Source: Flavobacteriaceae bacterium
GTDB taxonomy: Bacteria; Bacteroidota; Bacteroidia; Flavobacteriales; Flavobacteriaceae
DNA length: 54,920 bases
Direction: 5' to 3'
Assembly: GCA_018623195.1 (NCBI GenBank)
Contig: JAAZVY010000006.1
Location: forward strand, 1-54,920
Below, in pieces: positions 8,880-19,078 of the stretch. The stretch's first letter is position 1. Each line of letters starts with the position of its first letter. A model generated the notes under the pieces. That model did no database searches and was not told the DNA's origin. It worked only from the letters and a program-made list of their open reading frames with translations. A program made the translations under genes and the position numbers.

Positions 8880-9338
8880 TTATCTGATTTTTTTGATTCG
8901 ATCAAGATTGCGTTTATTCTCACGGTCTTTGATTGTTTCTCTTTTGTCGTAGTTCTTCTTTCCTCTTGCTAAAGCTACAGAGAGTTTCGCCCATCCTTTA
9001 TCGTTGATGTAGAGTTTTAAGGGGACGATAGTCAAGCCGTCTTTAGTTACCTCCTTAAACAGCTTCTTTAATTCCTTTTTTTGAAGCAATAACTTGCGTT
9101 CTGCCGTAGGTTTATGATTATAAAAGCTACCATGAGAGTAAGGGTCAATATTCATATTAACGATGAAAAGTTCCCCTCGATCATTAAATTCACAAAAGCT
9201 TTCGGTGATACGTGCTTTACTTTGACGGATTGATTTGATTTCGGTTCCGCCCAGGACTAATCCAGCTTCAAAAGTCTCCAACAGCTCATAGTCGAAGCGA
9301 GCGCGCTTATTTTTAATTGAAACAGTATTCTGGCTCAT
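8880..9338 (-). CDS. smpB: SsrA-binding protein (tmRNA chaperone)
   Basis: SmpB binds tmRNA and delivers it to stalled ribosomes for trans-translation. At 152 residues it has normal length. The OB-fold core shows IKNKRARFDYELLETFEAGL and GTEIKSIRQSKARITESFC. The C-terminal tail VALARGKKNYDKRETIKDRE, which reads the empty mRNA channel and is disordered in solution, is complete. It is the third gene of a minus-strand run after clpB and the TetR regulator, beginning 3 bases beyond the TetR stop. This places it in a protein quality-control context together with clpB. Confidence 0.97.
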   Translation of the reverse strand: MSQNTVSIKNKRARFDYELLETFEAGLVLGGTEIKSIRQSKARITESFCEFNDRGELFIVNMNIDPYSHGSFYNHKPTAERKLLLQKKELKKLFKEVTKDGLTIVPLKLYINDKGWAKLSVALARGKKNYDKRETIKDRENKRNLDRIKKIR

Positions 9339-9341
9339 AAC

Positions 9342-9935
9342 CTAATTGCGTTGAACTGCCGTTTGAAAAAGGTGCTCAATATAAGTCGCTGTGTTCTTGG
9401 CGTATTTGTCGTCCTTGGTAATTAGGCTCTGTGTAATTCCCCCCTGTAGAAGTGAAAATAATTGTTTGGCAAAAACAGCAGGAGGAAGGCTAAGGTAGAA
9501 CTCTCCGTTTTCTTGTCCTTTACTTAAAACTTTAGTAAAAAGGGACTCAATTTGTAGAATGGCATCATTTACCAGTGATTGTATTTCAGGTACGCCGGTA
9601 CTCTGTACTCCGAAACTCACGATCGGACAAGAACCTATTTTTCTAACAAAATCAGGATATGTTTTATAAAAACCTAGAAGCTTTCGGATGGTGAATTGAG
9701 CAGATTGCTCAGGTTCTATGAGCGATTCTAAAGAAGTTAAAAGAATTTGGGCCGAATAATTGAATACCTCCTTGGCCAAATCTTCTTTATCCTTGAAATT
9801 CCCATAAATCGCTCCTTTAGTAAGTCCAGTAGCTTTAGTAAGCATACTTAGGCTAGTGGCTTCAAAGCCGTGCTTTAAAAAAAGCACGGCTGAAGTTTCT
9901 ATAATAAAGGCTTTGGTTTTCTCTGCTTTGGTCAT
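9342..9935 (-). CDS. TetR/AcrR-family transcriptional regulator
   Basis: This 197-residue one-domain-plus-ligand repressor has an N-terminal helix-turn-helix of TetR type: IIETSAVLFLKHGFEATSLS, then LTKATGLTKGAIYGNFKDKEDLAKEV. The rest is an all-helical ligand and dimerisation domain with KIGSCPIVSFGVQSTGVPEI, reminiscent of the YxaF/LmrA-type C-terminus. The ligand is unknown. ATG 9935 (MTKAEKTK) is chosen rather than a start at 9965, because the latter would add an atypical tail and come within 5 bases of the clpB stop. It lies between clpB and smpB. A 6-base-arm inverted repeat at 9965-9982, just upstream, could be its own operator. Confidence 0.88.
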   Translation of the reverse strand: MTKAEKTKAFIIETSAVLFLKHGFEATSLSMLTKATGLTKGAIYGNFKDKEDLAKEVFNYSAQILLTSLESLIEPEQSAQFTIRKLLGFYKTYPDFVRKIGSCPIVSFGVQSTGVPEIQSLVNDAILQIESLFTKVLSKGQENGEFYLSLPPAVFAKQLFSLLQGGITQSLITKDDKYAKNTATYIEHLFQTAVQRN

Positions 9936-9969
9936 CCTGAATGAAAAAGGAAGCCTAATGTACAAAATA

Positions 9970-12525
9970 CTAATCGGTATTTATCTTCCTTAATACCACA
10001 TTTTCGTCAAAAGCATCGATTAAGACCGCATCACCCGTTGTGATTTCTCCAGATAACAACTTTTTAGAAAGTTCATTTACTACCTTTCGTTGAATAACTC
10101 GTTTTATAGGTCGCGCTCCAAAATCTGGATCAAATCCAATTTTAGCGATCGCTTCAACAGCCTGGTCACTAACTTCCATAGTTATTTCTTTGGTTTCTAT
10201 CTTTTTGATTACTCGGTCCAACTGAATTCTTACAATGGACTCTATCGCTTCAGAGGATAAGGGTCTAAAGGTGATGATTTCATCAATTCGATTGATAAAT
10301 TCTGGTCTCAGGTGTTTTTTAAGGGCAGAAACGATCTCTTTTTCTATGGATTCCATTTTGGATGGTGAGTTTGCTTCTGCATCAATCCATAAATGACTGC
10401 CCAGATTACTCGTCATAATAATCACTGTGTTTTTGAAATCAACCATACGACCTTGACCGTCTGTTAATCTTCCATCGTCTAGGACCTGAAGAAGCGTATT
10501 AAATACTTCTGGATGTGCTTTTTCAATTTCATCTAATAGTACCACAGAATAGGGTTTTCTGCGAACAGCCTCGGTAAGTTGCCCACCTTCTTCATATCCG
10601 ACATAGCCTGGAGGCGATCCAACCAATCGGCTTACACTGTGTTTTTCACTGTATTCACTCATGTCGATGCGAGTCATAGCGCTCGAATCGTTGAATAAAA
10701 ATTCGGTGACCGTTTTCGCCAACTCTGTTTTTCCAACTCCGGTGGTCCCAAGGAATAGGAAGCTTCCAATAGGCTTGTTTTCGTCTTGTAGTCCAGAACG
10801 ACTCCTTCTAATTGCATCTGAAATAGCCTCTATGGCATGGTCTTGTCCAATTAATTTTTTCTTTAATTCCTCTTCTAGGTGTAGGAGTTTTTCTCTTTCA
10901 GAGGTAACGAGACTTTGAACAGGTATTCCGGTCCATTTAGCGACAACTTCTGCAATATCTTCCGAAGTGACTTCTTCTTTGATGAGTTGATTGTTATTAT
11001 GGGTGCTTTGCGTTTCTAAATCCTTTAAAACCTCTTCCTTTTCCTTGATTTTACCATAACGTATTTCAGCAACCTTTCCATAATCGCCATTACGCTCGGC
11101 TCTTTCAGCTTCGAGTTTTAATGCTTCAATTTGATTTTTTGTTTTCTGTAACTCGTCAATGACTCTTCGTTCTGATTCCCAAATACTAAATAGATGGTTT
11201 CTCTTTTCTTTCAATTCTGCTAAATCGAGATGAATAGATTTCGATTTTTCGTGATCACCTTCACGTTTAATGGCTTCAAGTTCAATTTCGAGCTGCATGA
11301 TTTTTCGATCAAGAATATCGAGTTCTTCTGGTTTTGAATTGATCTCCATTCGAAGCTTAGATGCTGCTTCATCCATGAGGTCAATTGCCTTGTCTGGTAA
11401 AAATCGACTAGTGATATAACGTTCAGATAAAACCACCGAACTGATTACCGCTTCATCCTTAATTTTTACTTTATGATGAGCTTCATATTTTTCTTTTAAC
11501 CCTCTTAGAATGGAGATGGCGCTTTCAGTGTCGGGTTCCTCGACAAGCACCTTTTGAAATCTTCGTTCAAGTGCCTTGTCTTTTTCAAAGTGTTTTTGAA
11601 ATTCATCCAAGGTGGTCGCTCCGATAGTTCTTAATTCTCCTCTAGAAAGAGCTGGTTTAAGAATGTTTGCTGCATCCATGGCACCAGAACCACCACCTGC
11701 ACCTACTAAAGTGTGAATTTCATCAATAAATAAAATGATTTGACCATCAGATTCTCCAACTTCTTTTACCACCGTCTTGAGTCGTTCCTCGAATTCACCT
11801 TTGTATTTGGCCCCTGCTAGCAGTAGCCCCATATCTAGGCTATAGATTTTTTTATCCTTTAAGTTTTCGGGAACATCACGAGCTACAATACGCTGCGCCA
11901 AACCTTCGATAATCGCTGTTTTACCTACTCCAGGTTCTCCCACTAGAACCGGGTTGTTCTTACTTCTTCTCGATAAGATTTGTAGTACTCTTCGTATTTC
12001 ATCGTCTCTCCCAATAACGGGATCAAGTTTTCCGCTATCTGCGAATTCATTTAGGTTCTTAGCATATCGGGATAGGTGAGTGTTTTTGCCATTATTCGAG
12101 TTAGTGGGTTTCTGCATCTGGTTAAGTCGTTCTTCTGTAATTCCCGCATCTTTCATGATAGAAGCCGCTGTGCCTCCTTTTAAAAGAAGTGCCATGGCTA
12201 GGTGTTTGAGTGTTGCAATTTCTTGACCTTCCTTTCTTGCTCCTGCGAGAGCGCTAGTTAAGACCGTAGCTGAAGAACTACTCATCATTAAATTTGATCC
12301 CTTGCTTTTTCCTAAATGGTTAAGACTCGCATCTATAGCTTTTTGTAATCGTTCGAATTGAGGTTTTGAGCCTGTCCAGTACTCGAATTCGTCAGTGCTT
12401 TTATTGCTGGCTGCTTTAAGTAAATGTATAGGTTCTACCGAAGTATGATCTAAACTTTCGGCAATTATTTGGGCTTCTCCAATGGTTTCTTGAACCTTTT
12501 GGCTAAATGAGTTTATATCAATCAT
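9970..12525 (-). CDS. clpB: ATP-dependent disaggregase ClpB
   Basis: ClpB is the Hsp100 hexameric disaggregase that threads aggregated proteins through its pore together with DnaK, which is also encoded here at 25.0 kb. The 851 residues hold a Clp N domain (about 1-140, rather divergent), first AAA+ domain with Walker A GEPGVGKT at 196-203 and Walker B LFIDEIHTLVGAG, the long coiled-coil middle domain (about 395-520), and second AAA+ domain with GTTGVGKTEL, VVLLDEIEKAHPEV and sensor region EFINRIDEI. The pore motif AKYKGEFEERL is present. The middle domain identifies ClpB rather than ClpA or ClpC. It is the first gene of the clpB-tetR-smpB run. Confidence 0.97.
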   Translation of the reverse strand: MIDINSFSQKVQETIGEAQIIAESLDHTSVEPIHLLKAASNKSTDEFEYWTGSKPQFERLQKAIDASLNHLGKSKGSNLMMSSSSATVLTSALAGARKEGQEIATLKHLAMALLLKGGTAASIMKDAGITEERLNQMQKPTNSNNGKNTHLSRYAKNLNEFADSGKLDPVIGRDDEIRRVLQILSRRSKNNPVLVGEPGVGKTAIIEGLAQRIVARDVPENLKDKKIYSLDMGLLLAGAKYKGEFEERLKTVVKEVGESDGQIILFIDEIHTLVGAGGGSGAMDAANILKPALSRGELRTIGATTLDEFQKHFEKDKALERRFQKVLVEEPDTESAISILRGLKEKYEAHHKVKIKDEAVISSVVLSERYITSRFLPDKAIDLMDEAASKLRMEINSKPEELDILDRKIMQLEIELEAIKREGDHEKSKSIHLDLAELKEKRNHLFSIWESERRVIDELQKTKNQIEALKLEAERAERNGDYGKVAEIRYGKIKEKEEVLKDLETQSTHNNNQLIKEEVTSEDIAEVVAKWTGIPVQSLVTSEREKLLHLEEELKKKLIGQDHAIEAISDAIRRSRSGLQDENKPIGSFLFLGTTGVGKTELAKTVTEFLFNDSSAMTRIDMSEYSEKHSVSRLVGSPPGYVGYEEGGQLTEAVRRKPYSVVLLDEIEKAHPEVFNTLLQVLDDGRLTDGQGRMVDFKNTVIIMTSNLGSHLWIDAEANSPSKMESIEKEIVSALKKHLRPEFINRIDEIITFRPLSSEAIESIVRIQLDRVIKKIETKEITMEVSDQAVEAIAKIGFDPDFGARPIKRVIQRKVVNELSKKLLSGEITTGDAVLIDAFDENVVLRKINTD

Positions 12526-12722
12526 ATTCTCTGTTTTTCAGATAGAAGGTCAAACAACAAGCCAAATTGAAATAGTTATCCAAAGATGTCATTATGTCTT
12601 GATTTAGACTGATTTAAATGACAATACGTCAGTTAATAATCTTTGTAATTTCTGTTAAAAACTGTCGTTAACCTAGGATGTTTAAAGTAACCACTGTTGT
12701 ATTTTTGCTAAAAACAAATACT
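12526..12722. promoter_or_regulatory. Divergent clpB/glyA intergenic region with inverted repeat and sigma-54-like core
   Basis: This gap of about 200 bases serves two divergent genes. On the clpB (minus) side, TGGCTTGTTGTTTGA spans 12550-12564; GG and GA sit at the spacing of a sigma-54 -24/-12 promoter, with TTGA in place of the TTGC consensus. Further upstream is TGAC-AATAC-GTCA (12619-12631). A competing primary-sigma -7 candidate on the minus strand, CATCTTTG, lies near 12580-12588 with one mismatch. On the glyA side, an exact TAttTTTG is at 12700-12707. Nothing resembles CIRCE. Confidence 0.45.
12700..12707 (+). promoter_or_regulatory. Promoter -7 element for glyA
   Basis: TATTTTTG matches TAnnTTTG exactly and lies 15 bases before the ATG at 12723. 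This makes the further-upstream in-frame ATG at 12678 very unlikely as a start, because it would precede the promoter. Confidence 0.62.
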
Positions 12723-13997
12723 ATGCAGCGCGATCAACTCATTTTTGATTTAATACAAAAAGAGCAGTCAAGACAATTACGAGGTATTGAATTGATTGCT
12801 TCTGAAAACTTTACTTCACCTGCAGTGATGGAAGCAGCAGGGTCTATTTTGACCAATAAGTACGCTGAAGGCTATCCTGGTAAGCGTTATTATGGAGGAT
12901 GTGAAGTAGTTGATGAAATTGAAAATTTGGCCATTGAACGAGCTAAGGAATTATTTGGGGCAGCCTATGTGAATGTTCAGCCGCATTCAGGTTCTCAAGC
13001 GAATGCATCCGTTTTTCATGCTTGCTTAACACCTGGTGATAAGATTCTCGGGTTTGATTTATCTCATGGGGGTCACCTTACCCATGGTTCTCCGGTGAAT
13101 TTTTCAGGTCGATTATACAAGCCTTCTTTTTATGGTGTTGATCGTGAGACAGGATTGCTTGATTATGATGCTATCGAGGCAATAGCCGTGAAAGAATCTC
13201 CTAAAATGATTATTGCAGGAGCGTCTGCCTATTCCCGTGATATCGATTTTGCTCGTTTTAGAGCGATCGCCGATAAGGTGGGGGCGCTTTTACTGGCAGA
13301 TATTTCTCATCCATCTGGTTTAATCGCTAAAGGTATTTTGAATGATCCACTACCACATTGCCATATAGTGACTACGACGACTCATAAAACGCTTAGAGGT
13401 CCTCGTGGTGGGATGATTATGATGGGTGAAGATTTTGAAAATCCTTTCGGAATCAAGCTAAAAGATGGTAGTTTAAGAAAAATGTCGGCACTACTTGACC
13501 TTGCTGTTTTTCCTGGTAATCAAGGAGGACCATTAGAACATATTATTGCGGCCAAGGCAGTGGCTTATGGTGAGGCGTTAACAGATAACTTCTTACACTA
13601 CATGGTTAATGTTAAGAAAAATGCAGCTGCTTTAGGAAGTGCAATGGTTGGTCACGGATACCAGATTATCTCCGGAGGTACTGATAATCATATGATTCTC
13701 ATTGATCTTAGAAATAAAGGGGTAACTGGTAAGGATGCCGAAAAGGCTTTAGAGAAGGCAGATATTACAGCGAATAAAAATATGGTGCCTTTTGACGATA
13801 AGTCTCCATTTGTTACCTCAGGGATACGCTTGGGCACACCAGCAATAACCACTAGAGGACTGGGAGAAACCGAAATGAGTCAAGTCGCTACCCTTATTGA
13901 TCGCGTTCTTAGGGATGTTACGAACGAAACTGAAATTGCTGCGGTTCGTAAGGAGGTAAACGAGTTAATGCAAAACAGACCGTTATTTAATTTCTAA
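12723..13997 (+). CDS. glyA: Serine hydroxymethyltransferase
   Basis: GlyA converts serine and tetrahydrofolate to glycine and 5,10-methylenetetrahydrofolate, the main source of one-carbon units. It is a PLP enzyme of fold type I. The 424 residues from ATG 12723 ([12 protein letters not shown]) show the family hallmarks [48 protein letters not shown], and the PLP-lysine segment [15 protein letters not shown]. The in-frame extension to ATG 12678 is rejected because of the promoter between. Its last 15 bases overlap the convergent glutaminyl cyclase gene. Confidence 0.96.
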   Translation: MQRDQLIFDLIQKEQSRQLRGIELIASENFTSPAVMEAAGSILTNKYAEGYPGKRYYGGCEVVDEIENLAIERAKELFGAAYVNVQPHSGSQANASVFHACLTPGDKILGFDLSHGGHLTHGSPVNFSGRLYKPSFYGVDRETGLLDYDAIEAIAVKESPKMIIAGASAYSRDIDFARFRAIADKVGALLLADISHPSGLIAKGILNDPLPHCHIVTTTTHKTLRGPRGGMIMMGEDFENPFGIKLKDGSLRKMSALLDLAVFPGNQGGPLEHIIAAKAVAYGEALTDNFLHYMVNVKKNAAALGSAMVGHGYQIISGGTDNHMILIDLRNKGVTGKDAEKALEKADITANKNMVPFDDKSPFVTSGIRLGTPAITTRGLGETEMSQVATLIDRVLRDVTNETEIAAVRKEVNELMQNRPLFNF

Positions 13998-15044
13998 CGG
14001 ACTAAAGTCAATTCGTAATTCGAATAATTTATTCCAATTTTTGCCTGTCACAAAGAAGGTTTTACGCTCTTTGTGATAGGCAATCCCGTTTAATACAGAA
14101 TTGAGAGGATCGAAAGAGGAGTCTTTGTCGATCAATTCTTTTAATGAACTTAGGTCAAGAACACCAAGAATTGCTCCGCTGTTTTTGTCAATCACCATCA
14201 CACTGTCCTTTTGGTAGACATTACTTAAGATAAGATCTCCGTACAGTTCTAGCTCATTCGCATTTTTGAAGTAGGAATTTTGAGAACTGATGGTTAGATA
14301 GTCAATTTCTGAAGCATCTACTTTCGATAGTCTCCAGATCAATTCAGAACCATCACTCTTATAAATGAAATTATCATCGTGTGTGAGCCCCCAACCTTCT
14401 CTTGATCCTCTATATTCAAAGGGTTGAAGAGAATCGAAGTTTGTTTTGTCTCGAATCGTCCCGTATCCGTTCTGCCAGGTGAGATGAAAAAGTTGATCAT
14501 CGACCAAGGTAATTCCTTCACCAAAAATGTCTTTACCGAGTTTTTTTACTTGGTCTATTACCCCGGTAAAAGGGTTGTAACGGATAATAAGAGATTTACC
14601 TAATCCTCCAGTACTTTCATACAACCAATCCCCGTCAAACTCTAAGCCTTGAGTATAATAATCGGTTTTGTGTTCAAAGGTATTTACAACTTCAGCGACT
14701 ATCTTGATCGGCTTTTCACGAGCGTATACTGATAGGGTTATGGGCAGTTCTTCTTCTTTATTATTGAAAGTGAAACGAGCGATTAACTTTTGCTTTCCAA
14801 TCGTTGTGTTTTCTGGTAGTTGTAGTAAGCCTGCTGAATAATCAAGTTTTTGTTCATTCATAAAAAAGGCGAGCGATTCGGTATTAATTCTTGAATCTAT
14901 ATTCATCTTAATAACAGAACCTGGATAGATTTTCTCTCCTTTATGGACACCTACCTGAGGTAATTTCTCAATTTTCGATGCACACCCGGTGAATAAAAAG
15001 GTGAGAACTAGGAATAGATGACTAATTTTTAAATATGCCTTCAT
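13983..15044 (-). CDS. Glutaminyl-peptide cyclotransferase, lipoprotein
   Basis: The 353 residues begin with a lipoprotein signal peptide ([21 protein letters not shown]), with the acylated Cys in LFTGC. After about 110 residues of a beta-rich module there is a glutamine cyclotransferase domain of the five-bladed propeller type (Pfam Glu_cyclase_2), seen in [51 protein letters not shown] and LNGIAYH. Such enzymes turn N-terminal Gln into pyroglutamate on exported proteins. ATG 15044 is chosen over 15062 because it gives a standard signal peptide. It converges on glyA with a 15-base overlap. Confidence 0.86.
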   Translation of the reverse strand: MKAYLKISHLFLVLTFLFTGCASKIEKLPQVGVHKGEKIYPGSVIKMNIDSRINTESLAFFMNEQKLDYSAGLLQLPENTTIGKQKLIARFTFNNKEEELPITLSVYAREKPIKIVAEVVNTFEHKTDYYTQGLEFDGDWLYESTGGLGKSLIIRYNPFTGVIDQVKKLGKDIFGEGITLVDDQLFHLTWQNGYGTIRDKTNFDSLQPFEYRGSREGWGLTHDDNFIYKSDGSELIWRLSKVDASEIDYLTISSQNSYFKNANELELYGDLILSNVYQKDSVMVIDKNSGAILGVLDLSSLKELIDKDSSFDPLNSVLNGIAYHKERKTFFVTGKNWNKLFELRIDFSPLEIK

Positions 15045-15092
15045 AAGGTGAAAATACGCCAATGCGAAAATTGTGACAAATAGAAATAGGTT

Positions 15093-15100
15093 TATCTTTG
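15093..15100 (+). promoter_or_regulatory. Promoter -7 element for the SRP RNA
   Basis: TATCTTTG matches TAnnTTTG exactly and ends 4 bases before the predicted 5' end of the RNA at 15105, the expected distance to a transcription start. A partial -33 (ATTG near 15070-15073) lies about 19 bases upstream. Confidence 0.65.
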
Positions 15101-15104
15101 CATC

Positions 15105-15203
15105 GGCAAGCGCTGCACGACCAGCTCCTGCAGAATCCCCCAGGGTGGGAACACAGCAAGGGTATGTGGTTGTAGCGGTGCGATGTAGTTGCTTGCCTTT
15201 TTT
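15105..15203 (+). ncRNA. ffs: Signal recognition particle RNA, small bacterial (4.5S) type
   Basis: The sequence folds as one long hairpin: GGCAAGC at 15105-15111 pairs with GCTTGCC at 15191-15197, and the apical part carries the universally conserved Ffh-binding element. The stretch CAGGGTGGGAACACAGCAAGG has the GGAA-type tetraloop followed by the asymmetric loop ACAGCAAGG that contacts the M domain of Ffh. The RNA is about 95 nt with no Alu-domain extension, as expected for Gram-negative bacteria. A run of six T (15198-15203) follows the closing stem and serves as terminator. An open frame across it (15073-15258) is spurious. It targets ribosomes making membrane proteins to the Sec translocon. 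Confidence 0.95.
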
Positions 15204-15211
15204 CTTTTCTT

Positions 15212-16021
15212 ATGGCACAAGTTGCATTAATTACTGGAGCTTCTTCTGGAATTGGTAAGTCAATAGCCGAACATCTTTCGAATAAAGGTTTTATCGTTTA
15301 TGGTACGGCCCGTGTACCAGAAAAGTACCCAACTCCAAAGGACTATTCTTTAATTTCCTTGGATGTTACTGATTTGAAAAGTATCAGGCAATGCGTGCAA
15401 GAACTGATTGACAAAGAGGGTAGAATAGATGTGTTAATAAATAATGCAGGAAGAGGTATGACTGGTCCGGTTGAGGAGACCGATATCGATCAGGTTAAAG
15501 CTCTTTATGAAACCAATTATTTTGGCCCTGTTTCTATGATTCAAGAGGTCCTACCATTCATGAGGAAACAAAAAGCAGGTACCATTATTAACGTAACTTC
15601 TATTGCAGGGTATATGGGCTTGCCTTTTAGAGCTCATTACTCTTCTGTAAAATCTGCACTTTCTATTCTTACAGAAGGTATTCGACTAGAGGTAAAACCT
15701 TTCGGAGTATCGGTATATTCATTGGCACCTGGCGATTTTGCAACCGATATCGCCAGTCGTCGCTTTAATGCGGAGCTTTCAAAAGATTCTGCTTATCAAA
15801 ACACCTACAAACAGCAATTAGAGCTCTTTGATGAGCATGTTGATACAGCAATGGATCCCATTGAAGTTGCGATTAAAATAGAAGAAATCATCACAAAAAA
15901 TCCTAAGCGAATACACTTTTTAGTTGCGAATAAATTGCAGCGATTATCGGTACTTTTGTTGAAGAAAGTATTGAGTCAAACCCAATACGAAAAACTGCTA
16001 GCTAACCATTATAATTTATAG
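15212..16021 (+). CDS. Short-chain dehydrogenase/reductase
   Basis: This 269-residue classical SDR has the NAD(P)-binding motif TGASSGIG at residues 8-15, NNAGRG, and the catalytic Ser in INVTSIAGY with YSSVK (Tyr and Lys). After the active site comes [21 protein letters not shown], a PG-motif variant. The basic residue after strand 2 (TARVPE) hints at NADP preference. The pattern resembles general SDRs annotated as sorbitol or ketoacyl reductases, and the substrate cannot be deduced. ATG 15212 lies 8 bases after the SRP RNA T-run. The fsa gene starts 2 bases after the stop, so the two are probably co-transcribed. Confidence 0.88.
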   Translation: MAQVALITGASSGIGKSIAEHLSNKGFIVYGTARVPEKYPTPKDYSLISLDVTDLKSIRQCVQELIDKEGRIDVLINNAGRGMTGPVEETDIDQVKALYETNYFGPVSMIQEVLPFMRKQKAGTIINVTSIAGYMGLPFRAHYSSVKSALSILTEGIRLEVKPFGVSVYSLAPGDFATDIASRRFNAELSKDSAYQNTYKQQLELFDEHVDTAMDPIEVAIKIEEIITKNPKRIHFLVANKLQRLSVLLLKKVLSQTQYEKLLANHYNL

Positions 16022-16023
16022 TC

Positions 16024-16680
16024 ATGAAATTCTTTATCGACACTGCAAATCTCGATCAAATTCGTGAGGCCCAAGATTTAGGCATCATTGATGGAGTAAC
16101 GACCAACCCTTCACTAATGGCCAAAGAGGGTATCTCTGGTGAATCGGCTATTTTAGATCACTATAAGGCCATTTGCGAAATTGTTGATGGGGATGTGTCA
16201 GCAGAGGTGATTTCAACTGACTTTGAAGGTATGGTTCGGGAAGGGGAGATTCTAGCAGATCTACATCCACAAATTGTGGTAAAAGTACCGATGATCAAAG
16301 AAGGACTTAAAGCTATTACCTACTTTTCTCAAAAAGGAATAAGAACGAATTGCACCCTTATTTTTTCGGTAGGTCAGGCATTGTTAGCTGCTAAGGCAGG
16401 CGCAACTTATGTTTCTCCATTTATCGGTAGACTTGATGATATCTCTACCGATGGCCTTCGTCTGATAGAGGACATCCGAAATATCTATGACAACTATGAT
16501 TTTGAGACAGAAATTCTAGCCGCATCGGTTCGTCACCCAATGCATATTGTAGAATGTGCTCAAATTGGCGCAGATGTAATGACTGGGCCATTATCAGCAA
16601 TGCTTGCACTCCTAAATCACCCACTTACCGACAAAGGTTTAGCCACCTTTCTTGCGGATCACAAAAAATTAAACGGTTAA
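16024..16680 (+). CDS. fsa: Fructose-6-phosphate aldolase / transaldolase-like protein
   Basis: The 218 residues match the short transaldolase subfamily (TalC/Fsa): [35 protein letters not shown] at the N-terminus, [14 protein letters not shown] with the Schiff-base Lys, [32 protein letters not shown], and [21 protein letters not shown]. The length of about 215-220 separates this group from the larger classical transaldolases. In Bacteroidota these short forms are often the only transaldolase and may serve in the pentose phosphate pathway; sequence alone does not decide between transaldolase and F6P aldolase activity. The ABC-F gene starts 6 bases downstream. Confidence 0.92.
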   Translation: MKFFIDTANLDQIREAQDLGIIDGVTTNPSLMAKEGISGESAILDHYKAICEIVDGDVSAEVISTDFEGMVREGEILADLHPQIVVKVPMIKEGLKAITYFSQKGIRTNCTLIFSVGQALLAAKAGATYVSPFIGRLDDISTDGLRLIEDIRNIYDNYDFETEILAASVRHPMHIVECAQIGADVMTGPLSAMLALLNHPLTDKGLATFLADHKKLNG

Positions 16681-19022
<2,342 letters not shown>

Positions 19023-19043
19023 AGTAATCTTTTTCTAGCTTTT

Positions 19044-19051
19044 CAAAATTA
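19044..19051 (-). promoter_or_regulatory. Promoter -7 element for the membrane protein gene
   Basis: On the minus strand this is TAATTTTG, an exact TAnnTTTG match, 21 bases before the ATG at 19022. It suggests the gene is transcribed apart from pheT, which ends upstream at 19079. Confidence 0.55.
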
Positions 19052-19078
19052 CAATAAGTCCAATAAAAAAGGAATTGC

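Noticed and set aside
12678-12722. Longer glyA N-terminus starting at 12678
   Set aside because: The promoter -7 box at 12700-12707 lies inside it, and the extra 15 residues are not part of the family N-terminus.
12700-12722. Glycine riboswitch before glyA
   Set aside because: The leader from the predicted start to the ATG is only about 10 bases, too short for an aptamer.
15208-15222. TGGCACAAGTTGC as a sigma-54 promoter
   Set aside because: The TTGC is two bases too close to TGG, and the sequence is the start of the SDR coding region.
15073-15258. Open frame across the SRP RNA
   Set aside because: Explained by the ffs RNA; the frame also runs into the SDR start.
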